From Croceibacterium_A sp044506885 (GTDB lineage: Bacteria; Pseudomonadota; Alphaproteobacteria; Sphingomonadales; Sphingomonadaceae): a DNA stretch of 64,000 bases. The position numbers were made by a program, and so were the translations under genes. Under the pieces are notes generated by a model. It saw only the letters and a program-made list of their open reading frames with translations. It was not told the origin of the DNA and searched no databases. This document shows positions 41,626-50,353 of the stretch, piece by piece. The first letter of the stretch is position 1. Each line of letters opens with the position of its first letter. The stretch spans positions 62,001-126,000 of the forward strand of contig JBIQKC010000002.1 in NCBI GenBank assembly GCA_044506885.1, written 5' to 3'.

Positions 41626-42264
41626 TTAGTGCGCTGCCCCGTCGAAGATCGCCTGTTCCTGCGCCGCAGCCGCCCGCCATCCCTCGCGCGCCTGCACCCG
41701 GTCGAACCACGCGGCGAGGCGGGGCCAGGCGGCGGCGTCGAGCCGCCAGCCGGCATAGCCGAGCGTGCGGATCGTCGAAGCCACGGCAATGTCGCCGACG
41801 CTGAAGGCGCCGGCAAGCCAGCCGTCGCCCACCACGCTTTCGAGATAGGTCAGCGGCCGCTTGAGCGCCTCCTCGGCCGCCACGGCCGCCGCCTCGTCGC
41901 CCTCGACGCCGAAGATGTTCGGCTTGAGGAAGCGGTTGAGCACGATCGGCGCGCCGGTGGGAATGAACACGGTGTCGGCCACTTCCTCGAACCAGATCGC
42001 GCGGGCGCGCGCTTCCGGCGATGCGGGGAGCAGCGCGGGATCCGGGTGCTTCGCTTCCAGATAGGTGACGATGGCGGTCGAATCCGCGATCGCGAAATCG
42101 CCGTCGCGAAAGGCGGGGATCTTGTGGAACGGGCTCACCGCCGCGAACTCGGCGTCGGGCGCTTGCGGATTGCTCGGCACGATCTCCACGTCGAGCCCCT
42201 TCTCCTTCGCCGCCACCAGCACCTTGCGCACGAACGGCGAAAGCGGAAATCCGTAAATCTTCAT
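41626..42264 (-). CDS. glutathione S-transferase family protein
   Basis: The protein has 212 aa. MKIYGFPLSPFVRKVLVAAK starts the thioredoxin fold, with FHKIPAFRDGDFAIADSTAI around the cis-Pro and glutathione site. The helical domain ends with WLAGAFSVGDIAVASTIRTL. It converges with the HxlR gene, so it is probably not in the same transcript as the main run, but it extends the GST content of the island. Substrate unknown. Confidence 0.94.
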   Translation of the reverse strand: MKIYGFPLSPFVRKVLVAAKEKGLDVEIVPSNPQAPDAEFAAVSPFHKIPAFRDGDFAIADSTAIVTYLEAKHPDPALLPASPEARARAIWFEEVADTVFIPTGAPIVLNRFLKPNIFGVEGDEAAAVAAEEALKRPLTYLESVVGDGWLAGAFSVGDIAVASTIRTLGYAGWRLDAAAWPRLAAWFDRVQAREGWRAAAAQEQAIFDGAAH

Positions 42265-42349
42265 CGATGCATCTCCCCAGGGCTTCGACCCTCGCCCGCG
42301 GCTTTGCTTGTTGCAGGGCAATGTTACCGCGTCTAGGCACCGCCACGCG

Positions 42350-43333
42350 ATGAACGAGATGAGCCCAGCCCACGCCACGCACGGCACCGCCATGGAAGCG
42401 CCCGACCGCGAGGTCGACGTGCGCGAAACCTTCGGCATCGATATCGACATGAAGGTTCCGGCCTTCTCCAGGGCCGACGAGCGCGTGCCCGACCTCGACG
42501 AAAGCTACGTGTTCGATCCGGACACCACGCTGGCGATCCTGGCCGGGTTCGCCTTCAACCGGCGCGTGATGGTGCAGGGCTATCACGGCACCGGCAAGTC
42601 GACGCATATCGAACAGGTGGCGGCACGCCTCAATTGGCCGTGCATCCGCATCAACCTCGACGCGCACATCAGCCGCATCGACCTGATCGGGCGCGACGCA
42701 ATCGTGCTGCGCGACGGGTTGCAGGTGACCGAATTCCGCGAAGGGCTGCTGCCGTGGGCCTTGCAGCACCCGGTGGCGCTGGTGTTCGACGAATACGACG
42801 CCGGGCGGCCCGACGTGATGTTCGTGATTCAGCGCGTGCTGGAAACCGAAGGCAAGCTGACGCTGCTGGACCAGAACCGGGTGATCCGGCCGAACCCGTA
42901 CTTCCGCCTGTTCGCCACGGCCAACACCGTGGGCCTCGGCGACACCAGCGGGCTCTATCACGGCACCCAGGCGATCAATCAGGGCCAGATGGACCGCTGG
43001 AACATTGTCAGCGTGCTCAACTACCTGCCCGAGGAAACCGAGCGCGAGATCGTGTCGGCCAAATCCACGGCCGACCCGAAGCTGATCGCCGACATGGTGC
43101 GCGTGGCGGACCTGACGCGGCAGGGCTTCATCAACGGCGACATCTCCACCGTGATGAGCCCGCGCACGGTCATCACCTGGGCGCAGAACGCCGAGATCTT
43201 CAAGGACCCCGGCTTCGCCTTCCGCCTGACCTTCCTCAACAAGTGCGACGAGGCGGAGCGAATGCTGGTGGCCGAATACTACCAGCGCGTGTTCGGCGTG
43301 GACCTGCCGGAAAGCGTGGTGGGGAAGGCTTGA
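42350..43333 (+). CDS. cobS: cobaltochelatase subunit CobS
   Basis: The protein has 327 aa and is an AAA+ ATPase of the MoxR/CobS group. Walker A is GYHGTGKSTHIEQ, Walker B ALVFDEYDAGRPDVMF, and sensor 1 lies in RLFATANTVGLGDTSGLYHG. With CobT and CobN it inserts cobalt into hydrogenobyrinic acid a,c-diamide in aerobic B12 synthesis. No cobT follows in the window; instead there is a REP-enclosed GIY-YIG gene. The ATG at 42350 is chosen; a second in-frame ATG lies three codons on. Confidence 0.95.
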   Translation: MNEMSPAHATHGTAMEAPDREVDVRETFGIDIDMKVPAFSRADERVPDLDESYVFDPDTTLAILAGFAFNRRVMVQGYHGTGKSTHIEQVAARLNWPCIRINLDAHISRIDLIGRDAIVLRDGLQVTEFREGLLPWALQHPVALVFDEYDAGRPDVMFVIQRVLETEGKLTLLDQNRVIRPNPYFRLFATANTVGLGDTSGLYHGTQAINQGQMDRWNIVSVLNYLPEETEREIVSAKSTADPKLIADMVRVADLTRQGFINGDISTVMSPRTVITWAQNAEIFKDPGFAFRLTFLNKCDEAERMLVAEYYQRVFGVDLPESVVGKA

Positions 43334-43370
43334 GGAGAGTTCGCTCCACTACGGCCCTATCCTCTACCTT

Positions 43371-43751
43371 CGTCATCCCCGCGAACGCGGGGACCCAGTA
43401 GGCTCTAGCGGCGGGAACCCGAAGTCCTCGGCCAGATCGCGCCAGCCGAGATTCTCCCGCTCGATCAGTTCGAGCTTCCAGACGCGGAGCCATTTCTTGA
43501 TCCGCTTCTCGCGAGTGATCGCGTGCTCCATCGTGCTGTGCTGCTCGAACCACACGAGACGTCTGACGCCATATTCACTCGTGAAGCCGGGTATCACACT
43601 TTCGCGATGCTCATGGATGCGCTGAAGCAGGTTCGATGTGACGCCGGTATAGAGCGTGCCATTGCGGCGCGAGGCCATGATGTAGACGCAAGGTCCAAAG
43701 TCGCGCTGCATCCGCAGAGCCTACTGGGTTCCCGCGTTCGCGGGAATGACG
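43371..43751. repeat. REP pair 3 enclosing a GIY-YIG gene
   Basis: Inverted copies lie at 43371-43398 and 43724-43751, with matching bases extending to about 36 on each side (AGTAGGCTCT after the left arm, its complement before the right arm). Both copies use GCGAACGCGGG where the other REPs in the window have GCGAAAGCGGG. The interval is almost entirely one gene. Confidence 0.9.
43373..43711 (-). CDS. GIY-YIG nuclease-domain protein
   Basis: The protein has 112 aa, a standalone GIY-YIG domain. The signature reads CVYIMASRRNGTLYTGVTSN, the catalytic Arg follows in LLQRIHEHR, and a late catalytic-type Glu is in MEHAITREKRIKKWLR. Small UvrC-N-terminal-like proteins of this kind are common and mostly unstudied. 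The last residues (TGSPRSRG) and the stop codon are encoded by the left REP. The gene lies wholly inside an inverted REP pair, so it may be, or have been, part of a mobile unit. Confidence 0.9.
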   Translation of the reverse strand: MQRDFGPCVYIMASRRNGTLYTGVTSNLLQRIHEHRESVIPGFTSEYGVRRLVWFEQHSTMEHAITREKRIKKWLRVWKLELIERENLGWRDLAEDFGFPPLEPTGSPRSRG

Positions 43752-43785
43752 AGGGCGGGGAGATGGGTCCGTTCTGGGCGGATTG

Positions 43786-44703
43786 CTAATTCGCCCCCAC
43801 CTTCGCCGGCTCCGACAAACTCTGCAAGCTCAGCCCCGCCGGGATCGCGCTCGCGTCCTCGCCCGCTTCGTTGATCGTTGCCCGGCGCATGTCGCGTTTG
43901 TGGTTGCGGTAATCGTATTCGGTGCCGCGGTGGAGGGTGCAGCGGTTGTCCCAGATGAGGATGTCGCCCGCGCGCCATGTGTGGGCGTAGATAAAGCGCG
44001 GCTGGGTGGCGAAGGCGATCAGTTCCTCGATCAGTTCCTTGCTCTCCCCCTCGTCCATGCCGACGATTTCCTGCGTATGCGCGCCGACGAACAGGGCGGG
44101 GCGGCCCGAGGCGCTGGGGCGCACCACCGGGTGCTCGGCGCGCATGAAGGGCGCGAGCGGGTTGTCGTCGTCCACTTCGGCCCCGGCCTTGCGGCGGCTG
44201 TGGAAGTAGTTGTGGCGGGCGGTGAGCCCCTCGAGCCGGTCCTTCGTCGCCTGTGGCAGCGCATCGTAGACCGCGCGCATGTCGATGGTCTCGGTCTCGC
44301 CGCGCTCGGGCGTGACGATCACCCCGCGCAGCATCGACCATTTGCTCGGCAGGTCGTTGAAGCTGCTGTCGGCGTGGAACAGTTCGTTGCCCTTCGAGAT
44401 GCGGGCGCGGGGCGAGTCCGGATCCATGATCTCGCCATCGGGGCCGAGATTGGAAACATCGTAGAGCCCGAATGCGACCCGGCCGCCGTTGTGCGGCTTG
44501 TGTCCCGGCAGTTCCAGCGGCCCGAACTTCCGCGCGAAGGCGAGGTGCTGTTCATCGTCGATATGCCCCTGGCCGCGTATGCACAGCACGGCATGCTCGC
44601 GCATCAGCTCTTCGACCTTGTCCACCAGCGCGGCGTCGGGCCGGGCGGTGTCCACGCCGGACAGTTCCGCCGCGAACAGGGGGTGCAGCTTGCCGACTTC
44701 CAT
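43786..44703 (-). CDS. TauD/TfdA-family Fe(II)/2-oxoglutarate dioxygenase
   Basis: The protein has 305 aa, the usual TauD/TfdA size. The iron site reads FHADSSFNDLPSKWSML (H-x-D) and the distal His lies in WDNRCTLHRGTEYDYRN, with the 2-oxoglutarate-binding Arg just beyond. Members hydroxylate taurine, 2,4-D, alkyl sulfates and similar substrates. The substrate here is unknown. It is divergent from the PBP1A gene and follows the REP-enclosed GIY-YIG gene. Confidence 0.92.
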   Translation of the reverse strand: MEVGKLHPLFAAELSGVDTARPDAALVDKVEELMREHAVLCIRGQGHIDDEQHLAFARKFGPLELPGHKPHNGGRVAFGLYDVSNLGPDGEIMDPDSPRARISKGNELFHADSSFNDLPSKWSMLRGVIVTPERGETETIDMRAVYDALPQATKDRLEGLTARHNYFHSRRKAGAEVDDDNPLAPFMRAEHPVVRPSASGRPALFVGAHTQEIVGMDEGESKELIEELIAFATQPRFIYAHTWRAGDILIWDNRCTLHRGTEYDYRNHKRDMRRATINEAGEDASAIPAGLSLQSLSEPAKVGAN

Positions 44704-44740
44704 CGTCCTCTCCGTGCGCGCTGTTTCGTGCAGCCAATGC

Positions 44741-44752
44741 TTAGCTTGCTAA
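44741..44752. promoter_or_regulatory. short dyad upstream of the TauD-like gene
   Basis: TTAGCTTGCTAA is a perfect TTAGC/GCTAA inverted repeat around two bases, 38 bases before the dioxygenase start on the minus strand. MarR- and LysR-type regulators use similar sites; none is encoded next to it. Confidence 0.3.
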
Positions 44753-44836
44753 TGAAATCGCCGCGCCAGCGCAAGAGAGATGCGGTAGATGCAAAACCGC
44801 TCGCCTTTGCTGTGTTGGCAGGTTAACACAGTGGCG

Positions 44837-46993
44837 ATGGGCATCTTCGGGCGGATCGGAGCATGGGGCGGCAGGCGCAACGCCGCGCCCGAACCGCGCG
44901 GCCATTGGGAGGATGTCCCCTATTCGCCGCTCTACGACGAGGACGGGCCGGGCGATCCCGAGTTCGGGGCGTGGCTGGACGAGAAACTGGGGCTCGGCCC
45001 GACGGCCGGTTCGGCCACGGCAGGCGAGCCGACGGAGCCGGCGCAGCCGAAGCGGCGCACGCGCTGGTGGTGGATAAAGCGCGCCTTGGCCGGTTTCGCG
45101 CTCGCCTTTGCCCTGCTGCTGGCGTGGCTGGCGATCACCGCGCCGCTGTCCAAGTCGCTCCAGCCGATCGCGCCGCCGCAGATCACGCTGCTCGCCGCCG
45201 ACGGCACGCCGATCGCGCGCAACGGGGCGAATGTGGACAACCCGGTCGTGGTGGCCGACCTGCCGCCGCACGTGGTGCAGGCGTTCCTCGCCATAGAAGA
45301 CCGGCGGTTCTATTCGCACTGGGGCGTCGATCCGCGCGGCATCGCGCGCGCGGCGTGGAGCAACCTCGCTACCGGGCGCACTCAGGGCGGCAGCACGATC
45401 ACCCAGCAGCTCGCCAAGTTCACCTTCCTCAATTCGGAACAGAGCCTGACGCGCAAGGCGCGCGAGGCGCTGATCGCCTTCTGGCTCGAAGCCTGGCTGA
45501 CCAAGGACGAGATTCTCGAACGCTACCTGTCGAACGCCTATTTCGGCGACAACGCCTACGGGCTGCGCGCCGCCTCGCTGCACTATTTCTACCGCCAGCC
45601 GGAGAACCTCACTCCGGCGCAGGCGGCGATGCTGGCGGGCCTGTTGCAGGCGCCTTCGCGCTTCGCGCCGACGCGCAATTACGATCGCGCGGAGGAGCGG
45701 ATGGAGCTGGTGGTGCGATCGATGGTCGATGCCGGATACCTGACGCAGGCCGAAGCTCGCGCCATGCGCCCCCCGGCGCTCGACGTGCGGACGAAGAACG
45801 ACGTGCCCACCGGAACCTATTTCGCCGACTGGGCGCTACCCGAGGCGCGGCGGCTGACGCAGGCCAGCTATGCCCGGCAGACGATCGCCACCACGCTCGA
45901 TTCGCGCTTGCAGAACATCGCCCGCCGGGTCGTCTCGCGCGCGCCGCTGGGCGGGGCGGAAGTGGCGCTGGTGGCGATGCGCCCGAACGGCGAGGTGGTG
46001 GCGATGATCGGCGGGCGCGATTACGCCACATCGCCGTTCAACCGCGCCACGCAGGCGCGCCGCCAGCCGGGCTCGACCTTCAAGCTGTTCGTCTGGCTCG
46101 CCGCGCTCAAGGCGGGGATGGACCCGAACGATACCATCGCCAACACGCCGATAGAGCAGGGGGCGTATCGTCCGCGCAACGCGGGCGGAGCCTATTCGGA
46201 TACGATCACGCTCGCCGACGCCTTCGCCCGGTCGAGCAATGTCGCGGCGGTGCGGCTGTTCGGCGCGGTGGGCGACGAGGCGGTGATCGAGGCGGCGCGC
46301 GACCTTGGCGTCGTCTCGCCGCTGCCCGAAGGCGATCCGAGCATGGCGCTCGGCACCAGCACGATGACCTTGCTGGAGCTGACGGCCGCCTACGCCGGTA
46401 TCGCCGCCAACGCCTTCCCGGTGGAGCCGACCGCTTTCGCGGCAAGCGAGCCGGGCTGGCTCGACTGGCTGTGGAACCGCAAGGGCAGCCTCTCCTCGCG
46501 CGAGCACGAGGCGATGGAGCGGATGCTGCGCCAGGCGATCAACAGCGGCACCGGCCGCGCGGCCACGCTGCGCGGGCCGAACTTCGGCAAGACCGGGACC
46601 ACGCAGGACAACCGCGATGCGCTGTTCGTCGGCTATGCCGGCGATCTGGTGGTAGGCGTGTGGATCGGCAACGACGACAACTCGCCGCTGGCCGGCGTGT
46701 CCGGCGGCGGACTGCCGGCGCGGATCTGGAAGGACTTCATGCAGCAGGCCCTGGGCGAGCGCGCCGCGCCGGCGCGCCCGCAGCCCGCGCCCGATCCGTC
46801 CGGACCGGTCCAGCCGCTCGACATCCCCGACGTTCCCGCCGTCCCGCTGGGCGACAGCGGCGCGACCATCGGCGTGCGCGATGGCGGCGCGGTGATTTCC
46901 GGCGAGGTCGATGGCGTGCCGATCGACGTGCGCATCGACGGGCAAGGCATCCGCGTGGAACCGGGCGCGCGGGAGGCCGCTCCTGTGGAATAG
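44837..46993 (+). CDS. penicillin-binding protein 1A (transglycosylase/transpeptidase)
   Basis: The protein has 718 aa. One transmembrane helix (AGFALAFALLLAWLAITAP) is followed by a GT51 transglycosylase (EDRRFYSHWGVDPRG, TQGGSTITQQLAKFTF) and a transpeptidase domain with the catalytic SxxK (QPGSTFKLF), SSN and KTGTT motifs. It polymerises and cross-links peptidoglycan in the periplasm. The C-terminal tail is Pro-rich. I chose the ATG at 44837; another in-frame ATG lies 16 codons upstream, and neither has a strong ribosome-binding site. Confidence 0.94.
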   Translation: MGIFGRIGAWGGRRNAAPEPRGHWEDVPYSPLYDEDGPGDPEFGAWLDEKLGLGPTAGSATAGEPTEPAQPKRRTRWWWIKRALAGFALAFALLLAWLAITAPLSKSLQPIAPPQITLLAADGTPIARNGANVDNPVVVADLPPHVVQAFLAIEDRRFYSHWGVDPRGIARAAWSNLATGRTQGGSTITQQLAKFTFLNSEQSLTRKAREALIAFWLEAWLTKDEILERYLSNAYFGDNAYGLRAASLHYFYRQPENLTPAQAAMLAGLLQAPSRFAPTRNYDRAEERMELVVRSMVDAGYLTQAEARAMRPPALDVRTKNDVPTGTYFADWALPEARRLTQASYARQTIATTLDSRLQNIARRVVSRAPLGGAEVALVAMRPNGEVVAMIGGRDYATSPFNRATQARRQPGSTFKLFVWLAALKAGMDPNDTIANTPIEQGAYRPRNAGGAYSDTITLADAFARSSNVAAVRLFGAVGDEAVIEAARDLGVVSPLPEGDPSMALGTSTMTLLELTAAYAGIAANAFPVEPTAFAASEPGWLDWLWNRKGSLSSREHEAMERMLRQAINSGTGRAATLRGPNFGKTGTTQDNRDALFVGYAGDLVVGVWIGNDDNSPLAGVSGGGLPARIWKDFMQQALGERAAPARPQPAPDPSGPVQPLDIPDVPAVPLGDSGATIGVRDGGAVISGEVDGVPIDVRIDGQGIRVEPGAREAAPVE

Positions 46994-47025
46994 ATCCTCC
47001 CCCAGCTCGTTTCGGAGAGGATTTT
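46994..47025 (+). terminator. weak intrinsic terminator after PBP1A
   Basis: ATCCTC (46994-46999) pairs with GAGGAT (47017-47022) and is followed by TTTT. It begins just past the PBP1A stop and three bases before the convergent truA stop. Confidence 0.5.
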
Positions 47026-47027
47026 GC

Positions 47028-47774
47028 TCACTCGTCCGGATACCGCGCCGCCACGAAATACAGCCCCTCGGCCGGCGCATTCAGCCCCAGCGCCGCGCGG
47101 TCGCGGGCGGCAAGCGCTTCGGCCACCTGCTCCTCGCGCCATTGGCCCAGCCCAACCAGCGCCAGCGTGCCGACCATCGAGCGCACCTGGTGGTGCAGGA
47201 AGCTGCGCGCCTCGGCCTCGATCAGCACCGCGTCTCCCTCGCGCCGGACATCGAGTCTGTCGAGCGTCTTGACCGGGCTTTGCGCCTGGCAGTGGGCGGA
47301 GCGGAAGGTGGTGAAATCGTGCCGCCCCACCAGCGCCCGCGCGGCGCGGCGCATCGCTTCGGCATCGAGCGGGCGCGCAACCTGCCACGCCCGCCCGCGT
47401 TCCAGCGTCAGCGGCGCGCGGCGGTTGCGGATGCGGTAGAGATAGCTGCGCCCGATGCACGAGAAGCGGGCGTGCCAGTCCTCCGGCTTCGCCTCGCAGG
47501 CGATCACCGCGATGGGCGCGGGGCGCAGGCGGGCGTTGAGCGCCTCCATCAGGCGAAACGGGGCGATGTCCCTGGCGATGTCCACGTGGCTGGCCATCGC
47601 CAGCGCATGCACGCCGCTGTCGGTGCGGCCGGCGCTGTGCATCGTTACCGTTTCGCCGGTGACGGCGTGGACAGCCTCCTCCACCGCCTGCTGGATCGAC
47701 GGCCCGTGATCCTGCCGTTGCAGGCCCATGAACGGGCCGCCGTCGAATTCGAGCGTGAGGGCGAAGCGGGTCAT
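47028..47774 (-). CDS. truA: tRNA pseudouridine(38-40) synthase
   Basis: The protein has 248 aa. The catalytic motif is SAGRTDSGVHALAM with the essential Asp, and the family signature RSYLYRIRNRRAP and LHHQVRSMVGTLALVG follow. It converts uridines 38-40 of the tRNA anticodon stem to pseudouridine. It lies downstream of fmt on the same strand, separated by a REP pair. Confidence 0.97.
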   Translation of the reverse strand: MTRFALTLEFDGGPFMGLQRQDHGPSIQQAVEEAVHAVTGETVTMHSAGRTDSGVHALAMASHVDIARDIAPFRLMEALNARLRPAPIAVIACEAKPEDWHARFSCIGRSYLYRIRNRRAPLTLERGRAWQVARPLDAEAMRRAARALVGRHDFTTFRSAHCQAQSPVKTLDRLDVRREGDAVLIEAEARSFLHHQVRSMVGTLALVGLGQWREEQVAEALAARDRAALGLNAPAEGLYFVAARYPDE

Positions 47775-47806
47775 CGGCGGCGCCCGCCAGTCCTGAACCC
47801 TTCCTT

Positions 47807-47893
47807 CGTCATTCCCGCGAAAGCGGGAACCCAGTTGGCTCCGCGATGCGGGCCGGCAGCCGCGACTGGGTCCCCGCTTTCGCGGGAATGACG
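47807..47893. repeat. REP pair 4 (28-bp repeats, inverted)
   Basis: Copies at 47807-47834 and 47866-47893 face each other across 31 bases, between fmt and truA. The arms begin CGTCATTCCCGCGAAAGC. The pair would form a hairpin in any fmt-truA transcript. Confidence 0.9.
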
Positions 47894-47907
47894 ACAAGGG
47901 GCAAAGT

Positions 47908-48813
47908 TCACCGCAGCACCGTTCCCGCCGCTACCGGCCTGCCGCGCAGGAAGTCTTCCGCGCTCATCGCCGGCTTGCCCGCGCGCTGGAGCAGCAGCGG
48001 CCGGAGCGCGGCATCGCCGCAAGCCACTGTGAACGCATCGTCCAGCACGGCTCCCGGCGCGCCGTTGACGCCGACCACCCGAGACCTCAGCAGCTTAACC
48101 CGCTCGCCGTCCAGCTCGAACCACGATCCGGGAAAGGGCGCGAAGGCGCGCACTTCGCGCTCGATCAGTTCGGCGGGCTTGCGCCAGTCGACGCGGGTTT
48201 CGGCCTTGTCGATCTTGGCGGCGTAAGTCGCGCCCAGTTCGGGTTGCGGTTCGGCCCGCAGCGTATCGATCCGCGCCAGCGTATCGACCATCAGCCGCGC
48301 ACCGATCTCGCCCAGCTCCTCGTGCAGTTCGCCGCTGGTCTTGTCCTCGACCGGAACTCTGGCGGTCGCCAGCATCGGACCGGTATCGAGCCCGCGCTCC
48401 ATCCGCATGATCGTCACACCGGTCACATGGTCGCCGGAAAGGATCGCGCGCTGGATCGGCGCTGCGCCGCGCCAGCGCGGCAGCAGGCTGGCATGGACGT
48501 TGAAGCAGCCGAGCCGGGGCCCGGCCAGGATCGGTTGCGGCAGCATCAGGCCATAGGCGACCACCACTGCGGCATCGGGCTCAAACGCCAGGAAATCGGC
48601 GTGCGCCTCCATGTCGCGCAGGGTTTCCGGGTGGCGCACGTCGATCCCCATCGCTTCGGCGGCGCGCTGGACGGGGGAGGGCTGCAACTGTTTGCCGCGC
48701 CCGGCGGGGCGTGGCGGCTGGGTATAGGCGGCGGCGATCGTGTGCCCGGCCTCGTGCAAGGCGGCGAGGGTCGGGACCGCGAACGCCGGTGTGCCCATGA
48801 AGACGATGCGCAT
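47908..48813 (-). CDS. fmt: methionyl-tRNA formyltransferase
   Basis: The protein has 301 aa. MRIVFMGTPAFAVPTLAAL opens the fold, and the catalytic NVHASLLPRWRGAAPIQRAI and TGVTIMRMERGLDTGPML are typical. It formylates initiator Met-tRNA using 10-formyl-tetrahydrofolate, the product of the fhs gene at 51110. The nearby deformylase def, on the other strand, reverses the modification on finished proteins. Confidence 0.98.
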   Translation of the reverse strand: MRIVFMGTPAFAVPTLAALHEAGHTIAAAYTQPPRPAGRGKQLQPSPVQRAAEAMGIDVRHPETLRDMEAHADFLAFEPDAAVVVAYGLMLPQPILAGPRLGCFNVHASLLPRWRGAAPIQRAILSGDHVTGVTIMRMERGLDTGPMLATARVPVEDKTSGELHEELGEIGARLMVDTLARIDTLRAEPQPELGATYAAKIDKAETRVDWRKPAELIEREVRAFAPFPGSWFELDGERVKLLRSRVVGVNGAPGAVLDDAFTVACGDAALRPLLLQRAGKPAMSAEDFLRGRPVAAGTVLR

Positions 48814-48857
48814 GGGCTCCCTTCCTCTTCGCCCGGCTTGGCCCTATCTCCCGCCCC

Positions 48858-49454
48858 ATGGCATCGCAAGAGATCGAAGCGCTCAGCGCCGCGCTGGCCC
48901 GCCTGCCTGGGCTCGGCCCGCGCTCGGCGCGGCGGGCGGTGCTGTGGCTGGTCAAGCGGCGCGAGACGGCGCTGGTGCAGCTTCTCGAAACGCTCGCCAC
49001 GGTGCGCGAGACGCTGGTCGAATGCCGCACTTGCGGCAATGTCGATACCCGCGATCCCTGCGGCATCTGCGCCGACCCGCGTCGCGATGCGCGGTTGCTG
49101 TGCGTGGTGGAGGATGTCGCCGATCTCTGGGCGCTCGACCGCGCGCGGCTGTTCGGCGGCCGCTATCACGTGCTCGGGGGCCGGCTTTCGGCGCTCGAAG
49201 GGGTGCGGCCGGAGGACCTGACCATCGGCAAGCTGGTCGAGCGCGTGGCGGCCGGCGGGATCGACGAGGTCGTGCTGGCGATGAACGCCACGCTCGAAGG
49301 CCAGACCACGGCGCACTACATCGCCGAGCGGCTGGAAGGCTATCCAGTGCGGCTGACCCAGCTTGCCCACGGCGTGCCCGTCGGCGGCGAGCTCGACTAT
49401 CTCGACGAAGGCACGCTGGCGCAGGCGCTGAGGGCGCGAAGACCGGTGGGATGA
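48858..49454 (+). CDS. recR: recombination protein RecR
   Basis: The protein has 198 aa. LARLPGLGPRSARRAVLWLV is the helix-hairpin-helix, a four-Cys zinc site follows (CRTCGNVDTRDPCGICAD), and the Toprim region holds CVVEDVADLWALDRARLF. RecR acts with RecO and RecF to load RecA at gaps. It is divergent from fmt and overlaps the next small gene by four bases (ATGA). Confidence 0.98.
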   Translation: MASQEIEALSAALARLPGLGPRSARRAVLWLVKRRETALVQLLETLATVRETLVECRTCGNVDTRDPCGICADPRRDARLLCVVEDVADLWALDRARLFGGRYHVLGGRLSALEGVRPEDLTIGKLVERVAAGGIDEVVLAMNATLEGQTTAHYIAERLEGYPVRLTQLAHGVPVGGELDYLDEGTLAQALRARRPVG

Positions 49455-49690
49455 AGCGCGGCTGGATATTCGGCGGCTGGCTCATCGCGCTGCTGGCGTC
49501 CGCGCTCCTGCCCTTGTGGTCGCTCGCCGGCCGGATCGAGAGCAATCACCTCGGCCGCTATATCGACCCGGAGACGGGCGCGTGGACGCCGGAGGTCTAC
49601 TGGCAATTCTTCCGCTGGTGGCTGCCCATCGCCGTCCCCGCCAGCCTTCTGGCGCTGGCCTGCATGGCGCTCAATCGTCGGAAGGATTGA
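49451..49690 (+). CDS. small membrane protein, recR-def operon
   Basis: The protein has 79 aa with two hydrophobic segments: IFGGWLIALLASALLPLWSL and WWLPIAVPASLLALACMAL. Between them lies a short periplasmic-type loop. The ATG overlaps the recR stop, so it is coupled to recR. I do not recognise the family. Confidence 0.75.
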   Translation: MKRGWIFGGWLIALLASALLPLWSLAGRIESNHLGRYIDPETGAWTPEVYWQFFRWWLPIAVPASLLALACMALNRRKD

Positions 49691-49721
49691 ACGGCGGCGC
49701 GCGGGCGCTTATCTGCGCATC

Positions 49722-50288
49722 ATGGCTATCCGCGAGATTCTCGAAGTGCCGGACCCCCGGCTGAAGACCGTATCGACCCCCGTCGAAAAGTTCGACGAGG
49801 AGTTGAAGGCGCTCGTCGAGGATATGTTCGAGACGATGTACGCGGCCAACGGCATCGGCCTTGCCGCGATTCAGGTCGGCATTCCGCTGCGGCTGCTGGT
49901 GATCGACCTCCAGCCCGAAGACATGGATGCCGAGCCGGAGGAATGCGACGATCACGGCTGCGGCCACAGCCACCGGCCGCTGAAGAAGGAGCCGCGGGTG
50001 TTCGTGAACCCCGAAATCCTCGATCCGGCGGACGAAACCTCGACTTATCAAGAAGGGTGCCTGTCGGTGCCCGACATCTATGCCGACGTGGACCGTCCGA
50101 AGACCTGCCGCGTGCGCTGGCAGGACCTCGACGGCAACGTCCACGAGGAAGAGATGGACGGCTTGCTGGCCACCTGCATCCAGCACGAGATGGACCATCT
50201 CGAAGGCGTCCTGTTCATCGACCATCTCAGCCGGTTGAAGCGGCAGATGGCGCTCAAGAAGCTCGAAAAGCTGCGCAAGGCGGCCTGA
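49722..50288 (+). CDS. def: peptide deformylase
   Basis: The protein has 188 aa. All three motifs are intact: GIGLAAIQVG, EGCLSVPDIYA and QHEMDHLEGVLF, the last two supplying the Cys-His-His metal site. It removes the formyl group from nascent N-termini. A loop of about 20 residues between the first and second motifs (CDDHGCGHSHRPLKKEP) adds Cys and His residues absent from E. coli Def. It follows the small membrane-protein gene by 31 bases. Confidence 0.97.
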   Translation: MAIREILEVPDPRLKTVSTPVEKFDEELKALVEDMFETMYAANGIGLAAIQVGIPLRLLVIDLQPEDMDAEPEECDDHGCGHSHRPLKKEPRVFVNPEILDPADETSTYQEGCLSVPDIYADVDRPKTCRVRWQDLDGNVHEEEMDGLLATCIQHEMDHLEGVLFIDHLSRLKRQMALKKLEKLRKAA

Positions 50289-50353
50289 CCGGCGGTTGCC
50301 GGGGGCGTGACGGTATCCGGGAACCCTTCGCTCCCGTCGCCCGTTGGCTGTCG

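Noticed and set aside
43373..43711. GIY-YIG gene as a uvrC fragment
   Set aside because: A complete standalone GIY-YIG domain, unlike the uvrC sequence at 15774; uvrC in this window is intact.
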